A stretch of DNA of 64,000 nt, from NCBI GenBank assembly GCA_964352215.1, contig CAYGRE010000020.1:13570-77569 (forward strand), given 5' to 3'. This stretch comes from CAWUKT01 sp964352215 (GTDB lineage Bacteria > Bacteroidota > Bacteroidia > J057 > JADKCL01). The position numbers were made by a program, and so were the translations under genes. Under the pieces are notes generated by a model. It made no database searches. It was not told the origin of the DNA and was given only the letters and a program-made list of their open reading frames with translations. Shown here one piece after another: positions 17,394-25,186 of the stretch (the stretch's first letter is position 1; every line of letters starts with the position of its first letter).

Positions 17394-18950
17394 ATGAAGA
17401 TGATTTATACGATCGTATTTCTGCTGCTGTCAATGCCAATTGGCCTTGTAGGTCAGTCGCCTGATGGGGATGGGTTGCCGTGTAAGGTGCTGCCACCTGA
17501 CCAGGATATTCCATCGGTTTTTTCGCAGCCAAACGCTACGGTGGAGCCACAGGCTTCAGCGAAAACCCTTGCTTCTGTGCCTGCTGCCTGCAAATACAAC
17601 ACCGTCGCCCACCGTCTCCTCCAGATCGAAGCACTTGCTTTCGACCTGCCGCAAGCTAAATATACCCGGATGTATGCCGTATTGGATTCGGTGATCGATA
17701 GGGCGGTTCATGCAATCGAGGCTATTCAGACACAAGGAACTATTCAGCCAAAAGTGGAAATTCAGACTCAAGAGAAAATCCAGCCCAAAGGGAAAATCCA
17801 GCCCCAAGAAGCAACCACCGAAAGAGAAAAAGCCCGTCTCATCCTCCAAGCCATCGACCAATCCCTTTGGGAAATGGATTTCATCGTCTGCATCAAGACC
17901 CACTTCCTCCACCAGGCCCTGGCCAAAAAGAAATTGCCGCTCCCAAAAACGAAACTCCATTATTGGGCGAAAGAGGACGCCCGCCTTCAGGACAGCACCC
18001 TCTACTACGGAGCCAGCCTCAACGCCACCGCCTACCCACAAGTCACCTTGATGTCGGAGGAAAAAATGGCCGAATTCCTGACCGATCCCAAATCCGCCTA
18101 CCATTTGATCGACTGCGACCTGACCGCCTATATCTACCTCGCGGTTGCGGAAGTGCTTGATCTCCCCATTTACCTGATCGAAGTGCCAGGTCATTTTTTC
18201 GTACGTTATGAATTCAGCGAAACGGACTACCTCAATTGGGACAACAACACCGCAAAAGAATATACCGATGATGAATTCCGAAGCGGCTTGAGCCCCTCCA
18301 CTTCGAAATCATTCAGCAAGGAAGAGGAGGAGGAAAGGCAATACCTGCAAAGCCTGAGCAGGGAAGAGGCTACCGCCCTTCATACCAGCTATATCGTAGG
18401 CGACCGCATGATTCAATCCGACCCCGTTCTGGCCCTGGAAATATTGGAATACGCAGCTGAGATCAACCCTGAATCCCACTATGCCCATCCCCGCATTTCC
18501 TGGGAATACAATTCTTATGGCTATGCCAAGACCATGGAGGGGGACCATCCTGCTTCCATACCGCACTTTTCCAAGGCCTTAGAGCTTCATCCTGAGAATG
18601 GGCAAGCGAATGACAATATGGGATTTGCGTTGATCCAGACGGGGGAGCCGGAAAAGGGAAAGGTGTATCTGGAAAAAGCGACTGCTACCGGTACCAATCT
18701 GAAGCCCTATGCACTCCGCAATTGGGGCGCTTATTATGCCGCCACCGGGAAGCAAAGAAAGGCAAAAAGGCATTACCGGAAAGCCATGAGAAGGAGCAAA
18801 ACCGATCCGGTTGATTTATTGGAGCTTCAGTATGCAAACCTGCTCATGGAAAAGGGAAGAGACCGGAAAGCCAACAAATACCTGGGCATCGCGGCAGAGA
18901 GAGGCGAAAGTTTGGCCCAGAGAAAACTAGCCGAATTGCAGGGTAATTGA
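17394..18950 (+). CDS. exported transglutaminase-like protein with TPR repeats
   Basis: 518 residues from the ATG at 17394, which begins the signal peptide 'MKMIYTIVFLLLSMPIGLVGQ'. The longer frame upstream has no signal. Residues about 240-300 hold a transglutaminase/papain-like triad layout: Cys in 'YHLIDCDLTAYIYLAVAEVL', His in 'VPGHFFVRYEF', and Asp/Asn in 'LNWDNN'. From about residue 345 to the end there are TPR helix pairs ('ASIPHFSKALELHPENGQANDNMGFALIQTGEPEKG'-type sequence, shortened here). The protein probably works in the periplasm as a peptidase, crosslinker or scaffold, much like SirB1-type Tgase-TPR fusions. A Gln/Lys-rich 18-bp repeat lies at residues 111-140. No neighbours share its strand closely. 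Confidence 0.82.
   Translation: MKMIYTIVFLLLSMPIGLVGQSPDGDGLPCKVLPPDQDIPSVFSQPNATVEPQASAKTLASVPAACKYNTVAHRLLQIEALAFDLPQAKYTRMYAVLDSVIDRAVHAIEAIQTQGTIQPKVEIQTQEKIQPKGKIQPQEATTEREKARLILQAIDQSLWEMDFIVCIKTHFLHQALAKKKLPLPKTKLHYWAKEDARLQDSTLYYGASLNATAYPQVTLMSEEKMAEFLTDPKSAYHLIDCDLTAYIYLAVAEVLDLPIYLIEVPGHFFVRYEFSETDYLNWDNNTAKEYTDDEFRSGLSPSTSKSFSKEEEEERQYLQSLSREEATALHTSYIVGDRMIQSDPVLALEILEYAAEINPESHYAHPRISWEYNSYGYAKTMEGDHPASIPHFSKALELHPENGQANDNMGFALIQTGEPEKGKVYLEKATATGTNLKPYALRNWGAYYAATGKQRKAKRHYRKAMRRSKTDPVDLLELQYANLLMEKGRDRKANKYLGIAAERGESLAQRKLAELQGN
17724..17813 (+). repeat. 18-bp in-frame tandem repeat, 5 copies
   Basis: Five 18-bp units starting 17724, 17742, 17760, 17778 and 17796 encode IQTQGT, IQPKVE, IQTQEK, IQPKGK and IQPQEA. 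The last units have drifted at the third base (att to atc). They form a charged Gln-rich linker ahead of the catalytic-like domain. Confidence 0.92.
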
Positions 18951-18976
18951 TGGCAGGGATATTCTTCCCCAATCAT

Positions 18977-19114
18977 TCACTTATTCCTCCGACACCGCTC
19001 ACTGCAATACCGCACCGATTCCCAATTCAGCTTCCATTTTTTGCGCCAACTAAAAGGCAAGCCGCAAACCGGACATATCTTGGTGGGGAGGTCTTGTTTG
19101 CGCACCTGTTTCAA
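18977..19114 (-). CDS. DUF2256 zinc-ribbon-like small protein
   Basis: A 45-residue gene easily missed. It begins at a TTG (19112-19114) that overlaps the TGA stop of the photolyase gene in a TTGA, giving translational coupling. The sequence 'LPTKICPVCGLPFSWRKKW' (residues 9-27), then 'NWESVRYCSERCRRNK', has the paired Cys14-x2-Cys17 and Cys37-x3-Cys41 and conserved Trp/Arg/Lys of DUF2256, a small probable zinc-binding family. From memory, DUF2256 genes often sit next to FeS-type photolyase/cryptochrome genes, as here. No ATG exists in this frame before the motif, so TTG or GTG initiation is required. It could be a DNA-binding or cofactor-handling partner of the photolyase; this is inference. 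Confidence 0.85.
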   Translation of the reverse strand: MKQVRKQDLPTKICPVCGLPFSWRKKWKLNWESVRYCSERCRRNK

Positions 19115-20643
19115 AGCGATTCCGCATTGGATTTGCAATAAGCCGCCCGCTCGAGTAAGGCCGCTTTTTTATCACCGTCCATCCGGTCCCAGGTGCGGTA
19201 GGCCATCCCGATCCGGGGATGCTTTTCCAACAGGTCACGGTGCCGGTCGTAGAAATCCCAATATAAACTGTTGAGGGGACAAGCCTTTTCACCCACTTTG
19301 TCACTTTTCTTGTAGTGGCATCCCTTGCAGTAGTCCCCCATCTTGTTGATGTAGTTGGCACTGGCCGCATAGGGTTTGCTGCCCACAATGCCCCCATCGG
19401 CATATTGACTCATCCCCCGGGTATTGGTGATTTCCACCCACTCAAAAGCATCAATATAAATGCCCAGGTACCAGGCGTCAATCTCGTCGGGATGAACCCC
19501 CAGCAGCAAGCTGAAGTTCCCGGTCACCATCAACCGCTGGATGTGGTGGGCATAGGCATGGTCAAGTGAGTTACGGATAGACGCCCGCATACAATTCATT
19601 TTGGTTTCTCCGGTCCAAAACCAGCCCGGCAAAGCAGCCGTATGGCCAAAATGGTTGAGCGAGGCAAATTCAGGCATCTTTGCCCAATAGATCCCCCGCA
19701 TGTATTCCCGCCAACCGATGATCTGGCGAATGAAGCCCTCGACCTGGGCGATGCCATAGCGGTCCGGGTCTTCTTTCCACTTGGCTTCAACCGCTTCAAC
19801 TACTTCGGTCGGGGAGAGGAGTTTGACGTTCATCAGAAAAGAAAGGCGGGCGTGGAAGAGGAAGTCATGGTCCGAAGACATAGCGTCCTGAAAGGTCCCG
19901 AAGTGAGGAAGCAAATGGGTGCAGAAAAAGTCCAACCATTCCAGCCCCTCCTGTCGGGTAACCGCCCAGGGAAGCATTTGATCTTTCATTTCCCCAATCG
20001 TTTCTACCCCCTGCGCATCCAGCATATTGCAAATGGCGCTGGCATCGTGGGCCACCCACGGGAATTCCGGTACCGGAACCTCACCCTTGTATCGGTTGCG
20101 GTTGTCGGCGTCGTAATTCCATTCTCCGGTGGCTGGTTGCTGTCCATCCATCAGGTAGCCTGTGCGCTTGCGGATGTCCCGGTAAAAGCTCTCCATCAGG
20201 TAGGTCTTCCGCCCTTGGAAAAACTTGCCCAGCTCCTCGCGGGTGGTGAGGAAATGGTGGCTGTCCCAGGCCTGACTCGGGATTTCCAATCCGGCCGCAA
20301 ATTCCTTTAGGATCTGGTCCAGTCGGTATTCATCGGGGAGCTGGTATTCAAACCGTGAAAAATTCCCAGCGTCGAGCAATGGATTCAGGTTGCCGGGAAA
20401 ACCTTGTTGATTGTCGGGATCGTCCAGCCGGATGTATTTTACCTGGTGTCCGGCTTGTCTGAGCTGCTCCGCAAATGACCGCATCGCGAGGAAGATGGCC
20501 GCTACCTTTTGGATGTGGTGCCGGACATAATCCGTTTCGCTGCGGACTTCCATCATCACATAAGTGACCTGGTCATCGACTTTTTCCAGCCAGGGGTGTT
20601 GACGGTTGAGTTGATCGCCCAGAATGAGCCGGAGGGTTTTCAT
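19111..20643 (-). CDS. FeS-type bacterial cryptochrome/photolyase (PhrB-like, (6-4) type)
   Basis: A 510-residue flavoprotein of the iron-sulfur bacterial cryptochrome/photolyase group, whose studied members repair (6-4) photoproducts using light. The N-terminal antenna-domain start is 'LRLILGDQLNRQHPWL'. The C-terminal helical FAD domain holds 'QIIGWREYMRGIYW' and 'HAYAHHIQRLMVTGNF'. The four 4Fe-4S cysteines are in place: one in 'MNCMRASI', two in 'YCKGCHYKK' and one in 'KACPLN'. Length matches the family. It overlaps the upstream DASH gene by 4 bp (ATGA) and its own stop overlaps the DUF2256 start, so four genes form one coupled operon. Repair function is from family knowledge. Confidence 0.95.
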   Translation of the reverse strand: MKTLRLILGDQLNRQHPWLEKVDDQVTYVMMEVRSETDYVRHHIQKVAAIFLAMRSFAEQLRQAGHQVKYIRLDDPDNQQGFPGNLNPLLDAGNFSRFEYQLPDEYRLDQILKEFAAGLEIPSQAWDSHHFLTTREELGKFFQGRKTYLMESFYRDIRKRTGYLMDGQQPATGEWNYDADNRNRYKGEVPVPEFPWVAHDASAICNMLDAQGVETIGEMKDQMLPWAVTRQEGLEWLDFFCTHLLPHFGTFQDAMSSDHDFLFHARLSFLMNVKLLSPTEVVEAVEAKWKEDPDRYGIAQVEGFIRQIIGWREYMRGIYWAKMPEFASLNHFGHTAALPGWFWTGETKMNCMRASIRNSLDHAYAHHIQRLMVTGNFSLLLGVHPDEIDAWYLGIYIDAFEWVEITNTRGMSQYADGGIVGSKPYAASANYINKMGDYCKGCHYKKSDKVGEKACPLNSLYWDFYDRHRDLLEKHPRIGMAYRTWDRMDGDKKAALLERAAYCKSNAESL

Positions 20644-22151
20644 GATTGCTTCGAATAGGAATTCCAGGCTTTGGGAATGAACATGGGGCGCGGGTATTCA
20701 CTGGCACTGTATGCGTCCAGTTCTTCCTCGGAAAGCCAGAAAGTGGTTTGGATTTTATCCGCCGGGACGTAGCTTAACTCGGGTATCCAATGACGGACAT
20801 AGTCCCCATTTTCATCGTAGCGTTCGGCCTGACGGAGAATATTAAAATAGCGGTTGGGGCGTGGATCGGCTCCGACACCGGCCAGGTAGGTCCAGTTGCC
20901 GTAATTGCTGTAGACGTCGTAGTCTACCAGGAGGGATTCGAAATATTCCGCACCCCAGAGCCAATTGACTTGCAGGTCGTGGATGAGAAAGGAGGCCACA
21001 TTTTGCCGTCCCCGGTTGGACATGAATCCGGTTGCGTTCAGCTCCCGCATGTTTGCATCTACAAAGGGGATGCCGGTGGTGCCGGTCTTCCACCTTTCAA
21101 AACGGGCGGCTTCATCAGGATGGGATTGATAATTGGGGGTGGAAATTCCCGCGAATTGGAAAATCCGGTGCTGGTGTTTGGCGGCCCAATACCTGAAAAA
21201 ATCCCTCCACAGCAGTTCAAAGATCAACCAATAGGTGGATTGATTCGCGACCACTGCTTCTTCGTAGGCTTTGATTTTCCAGTAGACCATGCGCGGGGAC
21301 AGGCTTCCCTGGGCCAGCCACGGGGAAAACTTGGAAGAGTAATCGGCCCCCAGCATGCCGTTCCGGGTCTCTTTGTAGGTTTTCAAAGGGCCGGCGAAGC
21401 CACAGTAAGCCTCGAGTCGGGCGAGGGCTGCGGTTTCACCTCCTTGAAAGTTCAGGACTCCTTTTGGGGAAGAAGGGGCATTGTTGGGTACAGTCTCAGC
21501 CTGCGCGGGTTCTTCGATGGTTGCAGGGGAAAAGCCAGCCGTATTGGAAGCCTCTGCGAAAGAACCTTGCAACTCTTCAGGCACAGGCATCGCCCCTGGG
21601 TCAAGGCCTTCCGGCAATCTGATCTCGGTTGGGGAAGCAAACAATTCTCTCACCTGGCTGTATTTCTCGACCTTTTTCCGGAATTGGCTGAATACATCGG
21701 GGGTCTTTTGCGGAGGTTGAAGCAGGTCTTCGGGATGGTAAAGCGAAGTTCCCTGAAATGGGCAAGCCTCGAGTCCCTCCCTTCCCAGCATCTCGACCAC
21801 GACTTCTTCTACATGTACCTCTTCGGTAGCGTATTCAGAATGGAAGTACACCGCTCCAGCATTCACCTCTTGTGCCAATTCCCGCAATACCGCTTCAGAC
21901 TTCCCCCGGCGAATGAGCAAATCTCCACCCAGCTTGCGCATTCTTTCCCGTAGATCCGCAAGCCCTTCAACCAGAAATTCCGCCCGGAAGCGTTCCATTC
22001 TGGGAAAGCCCAAACGGGTGGTGCCCAACTGACGGGGATCAAGAATGTAAACGGGAACAATTTTCTCGCCTGTTTCGGCAGCACGGGAGAGGGCTTCATT
22101 GTCATGGACCCGCAGATCATTTCTAAACCAGACGATATTTGTTTTATTCAT
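20640..22151 (-). CDS. DASH-type cryptochrome/photolyase
   Basis: A 503-residue flavoprotein. DASH cryptochromes repair cyclobutane pyrimidine dimers, best in single-stranded DNA, and may act as light sensors. The photolyase domain starts with 'IVWFRNDLRVHDNEALSRA'. The FAD domain has 'WRDFFRYWAAKH' (DASH-type), 'WKTGTTGIPFVDANMRELNATGFMSNR' (shown in part), 'NVASFLIHDLQVNW' and 'GNWTYLAGVGADPR', the usual DASH landmarks with the tryptophan electron-transfer region. Residues about 195-225 form a Ser/Pro/Ala/Glu-rich linker between the domains that looks longer than usual. It overlaps both neighbours by 4 bp. Coupled translation with the FeS photolyase suggests joint light-dependent repair of two lesion classes. 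Confidence 0.95.
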   Translation of the reverse strand: MNKTNIVWFRNDLRVHDNEALSRAAETGEKIVPVYILDPRQLGTTRLGFPRMERFRAEFLVEGLADLRERMRKLGGDLLIRRGKSEAVLRELAQEVNAGAVYFHSEYATEEVHVEEVVVEMLGREGLEACPFQGTSLYHPEDLLQPPQKTPDVFSQFRKKVEKYSQVRELFASPTEIRLPEGLDPGAMPVPEELQGSFAEASNTAGFSPATIEEPAQAETVPNNAPSSPKGVLNFQGGETAALARLEAYCGFAGPLKTYKETRNGMLGADYSSKFSPWLAQGSLSPRMVYWKIKAYEEAVVANQSTYWLIFELLWRDFFRYWAAKHQHRIFQFAGISTPNYQSHPDEAARFERWKTGTTGIPFVDANMRELNATGFMSNRGRQNVASFLIHDLQVNWLWGAEYFESLLVDYDVYSNYGNWTYLAGVGADPRPNRYFNILRQAERYDENGDYVRHWIPELSYVPADKIQTTFWLSEEELDAYSASEYPRPMFIPKAWNSYSKQS

Positions 22152-23242
22152 CTACCAATTTGTATTCGTTCTGTCCCCACGACTTTTCCGGCTGCATCCC
22201 AAAGGCGTAACAAGTAGGTGCCCGCCGCGAGGCCCTGTACATCCAGGCTGCGGTGGCTCCGTTCGATGGGGATTCCTTTCATGTCCAATAGCTCCACCCA
22301 TTCGACACAATCACAGAAATTGAGGGTGCTGACCGCAGGGTTGGGCCAGACACGTAAGGGCCCGGAGGGTTCTTCGATGCCGCCAACCGGAAGGGGAGCA
22401 GCAAAACGGTACAATACGGCTGGATTTCCTCCCTGGGCTTCGCTGGTGACATAATAATTGTTGGGATCGAGGGCGCAAATGGCCTCTACCTGAGTGGCGG
22501 CTGGAGGTTGAAAGTCGAACCGCGTCACATTTGCATTGCTCAAATCACCGCCTTGGAAATTTTCGACCCGGACCAGAAACTGATCGAAGGGGCCATAGCC
22601 GACCAGCCAGACTTCTCCGGTGCTAGCGTTGATATCGGCTCCGGTAACCAGGCCCTGGCTCGCGATGCTGTCTGTCTTGACCAGCGAATAGGTGCCCGGT
22701 TGCTTGGGACAAGGGTAAATATTAGACCGTTGGGTGCCCCAGCTTTTGGAAAATATATACAAGCTGTCGCCATAAGCAATCAGGGCTTCAGCATCGTAGT
22801 TCGTAAAGAAGGGATTTGAATTGAAGGTGGTTTGGTCGGAGTAGGAAATGGCAATCGTATCCGCGGAAACAGTGTCGTTGGCCAGGTAATCTGCAATTTC
22901 GATGCGGTAAATTCGGAGATTGGTGCGGTTGCCGTTGTTGTTGCCAAAGTCTGCGGCGTAGATATAATTTGAATCCTGGCAAATGTCTTCCCAGTCAGAT
23001 TGGCCTGCATTGCCGACAAATACGGTACGGATTACCTGCCCGTTGGTGCTGTCGATCTCGTAAAGGAAGGGGCCGTCCCCGGAATCGTTGTGGGTGACGA
23101 GCCGGCCGTTCAGCAGGATCATACCTGAAGTTTCCTCCACATCCTGAGACAAATCGACCACTGTAACTGGCGTAATGGACTGTCCTGAGACAAAGGTCCA
23201 GGCAGAGAGTAAACTAAACAGGAGGGATGCGAATTTTTTCAT
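22148..23242 (-). CDS. secreted propeller-like protein with T9SS sorting domain, first gene of photolyase operon
   Basis: 364 residues. The signal peptide 'MKKFASLLFSLLSAWTFVSGQ' is followed by a propeller-like domain with 'VEETSGMILLNGRLVTHNDSG', 'GNAGQSDWEDIC' and 'NYDAEALIAYGDSLYIFSKSW', a pattern common in Bacteroidota exported phytase-like/SdiA-regulated-like proteins. The last ~80 residues are a type A T9SS sorting domain ('LRVWPNPAVSTLNF', 'VQGLAAGTYLLRLWDAAGK'). Its stop overlaps the DASH cryptochrome start by 4 bp (ATGA), so an exported protein leads an operon of cytosolic DNA-repair enzymes, which is odd. Upstream lies the 21-bp repeat array. Function of the exported domain is unknown. 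Confidence 0.88.
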   Translation of the reverse strand: MKKFASLLFSLLSAWTFVSGQSITPVTVVDLSQDVEETSGMILLNGRLVTHNDSGDGPFLYEIDSTNGQVIRTVFVGNAGQSDWEDICQDSNYIYAADFGNNNGNRTNLRIYRIEIADYLANDTVSADTIAISYSDQTTFNSNPFFTNYDAEALIAYGDSLYIFSKSWGTQRSNIYPCPKQPGTYSLVKTDSIASQGLVTGADINASTGEVWLVGYGPFDQFLVRVENFQGGDLSNANVTRFDFQPPAATQVEAICALDPNNYYVTSEAQGGNPAVLYRFAAPLPVGGIEEPSGPLRVWPNPAVSTLNFCDCVEWVELLDMKGIPIERSHRSLDVQGLAAGTYLLRLWDAAGKVVGTERIQIGR

Positions 23243-23380
23243 TGTTCTACGCTTGAATGACCACGAGCACGATTAATGGTTCAAAGTTCACAAAAAATAT
23301 CCATTCTGGGTCAAGTTGAAGGCGCAAGGGGTAATTCTTAGGGTGTGGGATTCCCAATTGGGTCGGCTGATAGTTTTTTT

Positions 23381-23900
23381 CAACTGCCTGAGCTTCCAGG
23401 TAAGCGCTGAGTTTTCAGGTCAACTGATTGGGCCTCTGGGGCGGTTGCCGGAGCTTGGCGGTCAACTGGCTGAGCTTTCAGCTCAGTTGGTTGAGCTTTC
23501 GGACCAATTGGCTGAGCTTCTTGCCCAACTGATTGTGCTTTCAGACCCACCTGATTGGACTTCGAGATCAACTGATTGACCTCCCCGGTCAACTGATTGA
23601 GCTTCAGACCCACCTGATTGGACTTCAGGCCCAACTGCTTCAGCTTCCAGCTCAACTTACTGAGCCTCCAGGTCAGCTGTTCAGGCCTCTACCCAAACTG
23701 ACTGACCAAAGAGGTGAACCGCCCGAGCCCCTGGCCCAGCTGTCCAAGCTTTTTTTCAGGTGCCCTGAGCTTTTTTGTCAGTCGCCCGAGCTTTTTTGTC
23801 AGCTGGCTGAGCTTTTTCCCCAGTCGCCCGAGCTTTTTTGTGGAGCGCTTAACCTTCGAGGTCAGTCATTTCACCTTTTTGGTCAGTGAGCTGACCACAG
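23381..23900. repeat. degenerate 21-bp tandem array, about 24 units
   Basis: This array fills most of the 684-bp gap between the photolyase operon start (23242) and the lodB-like gene end (23927). I can lay out 24 successive units plus a partial one. Most are exactly 21 bp; the rest are 19, 20, 22 or 23 bp. The consensus is near caactgactgagctttcaggt. Two units, 23779-23799 and 23821-23841, are identical and alternate with a different unit, implying duplication of pairs. In one plus-strand frame the unit reads as the heptad Q-L-x-E-L-S-x, but length changes break the frame, so no intact gene results. No start codon with a clear ribosome site leads into it. Confidence 0.93.
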
Positions 23901-23926
23901 GGCAGGGTAAGGGCCCCAAATATCCT

Positions 23927-25186
23927 CTAATGGCTGTTTTTCAATCTGCTTAACCAGAATTCGCTACTGGCCCAACGGGTTTCCGTCTGATAAAATTTGT
24001 TTCGATTGGTCAAATAGGTGTCCCAGACTTGCTGCATTGCGGTCGCATAGCCTGCAAGCCCTTGGCTTGTGTTCTGCCCCTGATCTGGCTTCTGCCCCTG
24101 ATCATTTCCTGCGAGTTCAGTCTCCAATTCCGCTTTCTTCTCTTCCTCCACCAGCGCTTGCCCTGCTCTCAGCCCCCCATAGAGCGCGGTCATGATGCCT
24201 TGGGAGGAAAGGGGATCGAAGCTGAGGGCTGCATCTCCTACCGCCAGCCAACCATCCCCGTAGATTTGGTCTAGGCAGGCACTCCGGGCATCGGCAGCCT
24301 GGGGTGTGCCTGTGGCTTCGTAAGCATATTTATCCAGGCGTTGACCCACGAATTCAGTTTTGTCCAGCAGTTCCAGAAACCCTTGTCGTTGTTGTACCTG
24401 TTTGATGACCGGCAAGCCTGCATCAGAGAAGAAGTAGACCACTCGCTGCCTGCTTGGCAGGAGTGCATTGTACCACCAGCCTTCAGGGGTGGACTCGATC
24501 AGGCTTGAACTGTACTGGTCCCCTGCCTTCCCGGCAGTAAAGTGCAGGTAAAATGCAACCAATTGGTCTGTATCCCGGCGGCGGGCTCCTAATTGACGGG
24601 CGATCCGGGCGGAACGTCCGGTGGCATCAGCCACCCATTGGCAGCGAAGTTCTTCCCCATTTCGCAGGATTATTTTCCATTGCTCCTTACTCTTCGTCAC
24701 TGCATTCTCACCCTTCCCTGCTGCATTCTCACCCTTGGCTACCGCTTCCTCACCTTTAAAATTTCGCATTCCCAGACCTTCCCCCCGCGTCACCTTTTCT
24801 GCAAATCCTTTCCGGTATTTCACCCCGACCTCAAGCCCGGCCTCCCGCAACAAGTGGTCAAAGGCAAGCCGGTCCAGTCGCCATCCATGCCCGTCAATAC
24901 TTCGAATAAATTCAGTGCTTTGGACCTGCGAACTCCCCCAGAGCGAGTCGTTGCCATAAGAGGGGAGATGCCCTTGCTTTAGAAATCCGTCCCAGACCCC
25001 GAGGTCTTTCAGGATGCGCTTCGCGGCAGGAATCAGTCCTTCACCCGGTTTGAATCCCGCACTCCCCCCTTCCCCTCCATACCGATCGTCATCCACCACT
25101 GTAACCTCCCAGCCGTGGGCAGCCATAAAAAGAGCGAGGGAGGACCCGGCTGGCCCTCCCCCGACGATAACGAGATCAGAATTCAT
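23927..25186 (-). CDS. lodB: LodB-like FAD-dependent maturation protein
   Basis: 419 residues from the ATG at 25186, which puts the dinucleotide-binding 'LVIVGGGPAGSSLAL' at residues 5-19; a longer start would add residues before the fold. LodB-type flavoproteins are required to make the cysteine tryptophylquinone cofactor in the partner LodA oxidase. Further FAD-site features are 'KPGEGLIPAAKRIL' (halogenase/LodB-like) and 'GDAALSFDPLSSQGIMTALYGG' near 315. The gene overlaps the end of the lodA-like gene by 11 bp, the standard lodA-lodB arrangement. A repetitive 21-bp-derived insert ('EEAVAKGENAAGKGENAV', residues 146-163) interrupts a surface region. Without the neighbour this could be read as a halogenase-like monooxygenase. 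Confidence 0.88.
   Translation of the reverse strand: MNSDLVIVGGGPAGSSLALFMAAHGWEVTVVDDDRYGGEGGSAGFKPGEGLIPAAKRILKDLGVWDGFLKQGHLPSYGNDSLWGSSQVQSTEFIRSIDGHGWRLDRLAFDHLLREAGLEVGVKYRKGFAEKVTRGEGLGMRNFKGEEAVAKGENAAGKGENAVTKSKEQWKIILRNGEELRCQWVADATGRSARIARQLGARRRDTDQLVAFYLHFTAGKAGDQYSSSLIESTPEGWWYNALLPSRQRVVYFFSDAGLPVIKQVQQRQGFLELLDKTEFVGQRLDKYAYEATGTPQAADARSACLDQIYGDGWLAVGDAALSFDPLSSQGIMTALYGGLRAGQALVEEEKKAELETELAGNDQGQKPDQGQNTSQGLAGYATAMQQVWDTYLTNRNKFYQTETRWASSEFWLSRLKNSH
24678..24761 (-). repeat. 21-bp in-frame tandem repeat inside the lodB-like gene
   Basis: Units at 24699-24719, 24720-24740 and 24741-24761, with a more diverged one at 24678-24698. On the coding strand they encode heptads like E-N-A-A-G-K-G. 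The unit length equals that of the large array 0.8 kb away, but the sequence is different. Confidence 0.85.

Noticed and set aside
19050..19403. 117-codon minus-strand frame covering the photolyase 3' end
   Set aside because: Shadow of the photolyase frame. The true small gene here is the DUF2256 frame, which is different.
20790..21953. 387-codon open frame on the plus strand opposite the DASH cryptochrome gene
   Set aside because: It lies wholly antisense to a strongly supported photolyase gene, and its protein has no domain features. GC-rich codon use of the real gene explains it.
23316..23889. Open frames (87 and 118 codons plus, 91 minus) over the 21-bp repeat array
   Set aside because: They are made by the repeat's own periodicity, change frame at length variants, and lack start context. 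Treated as repeat, not genes.
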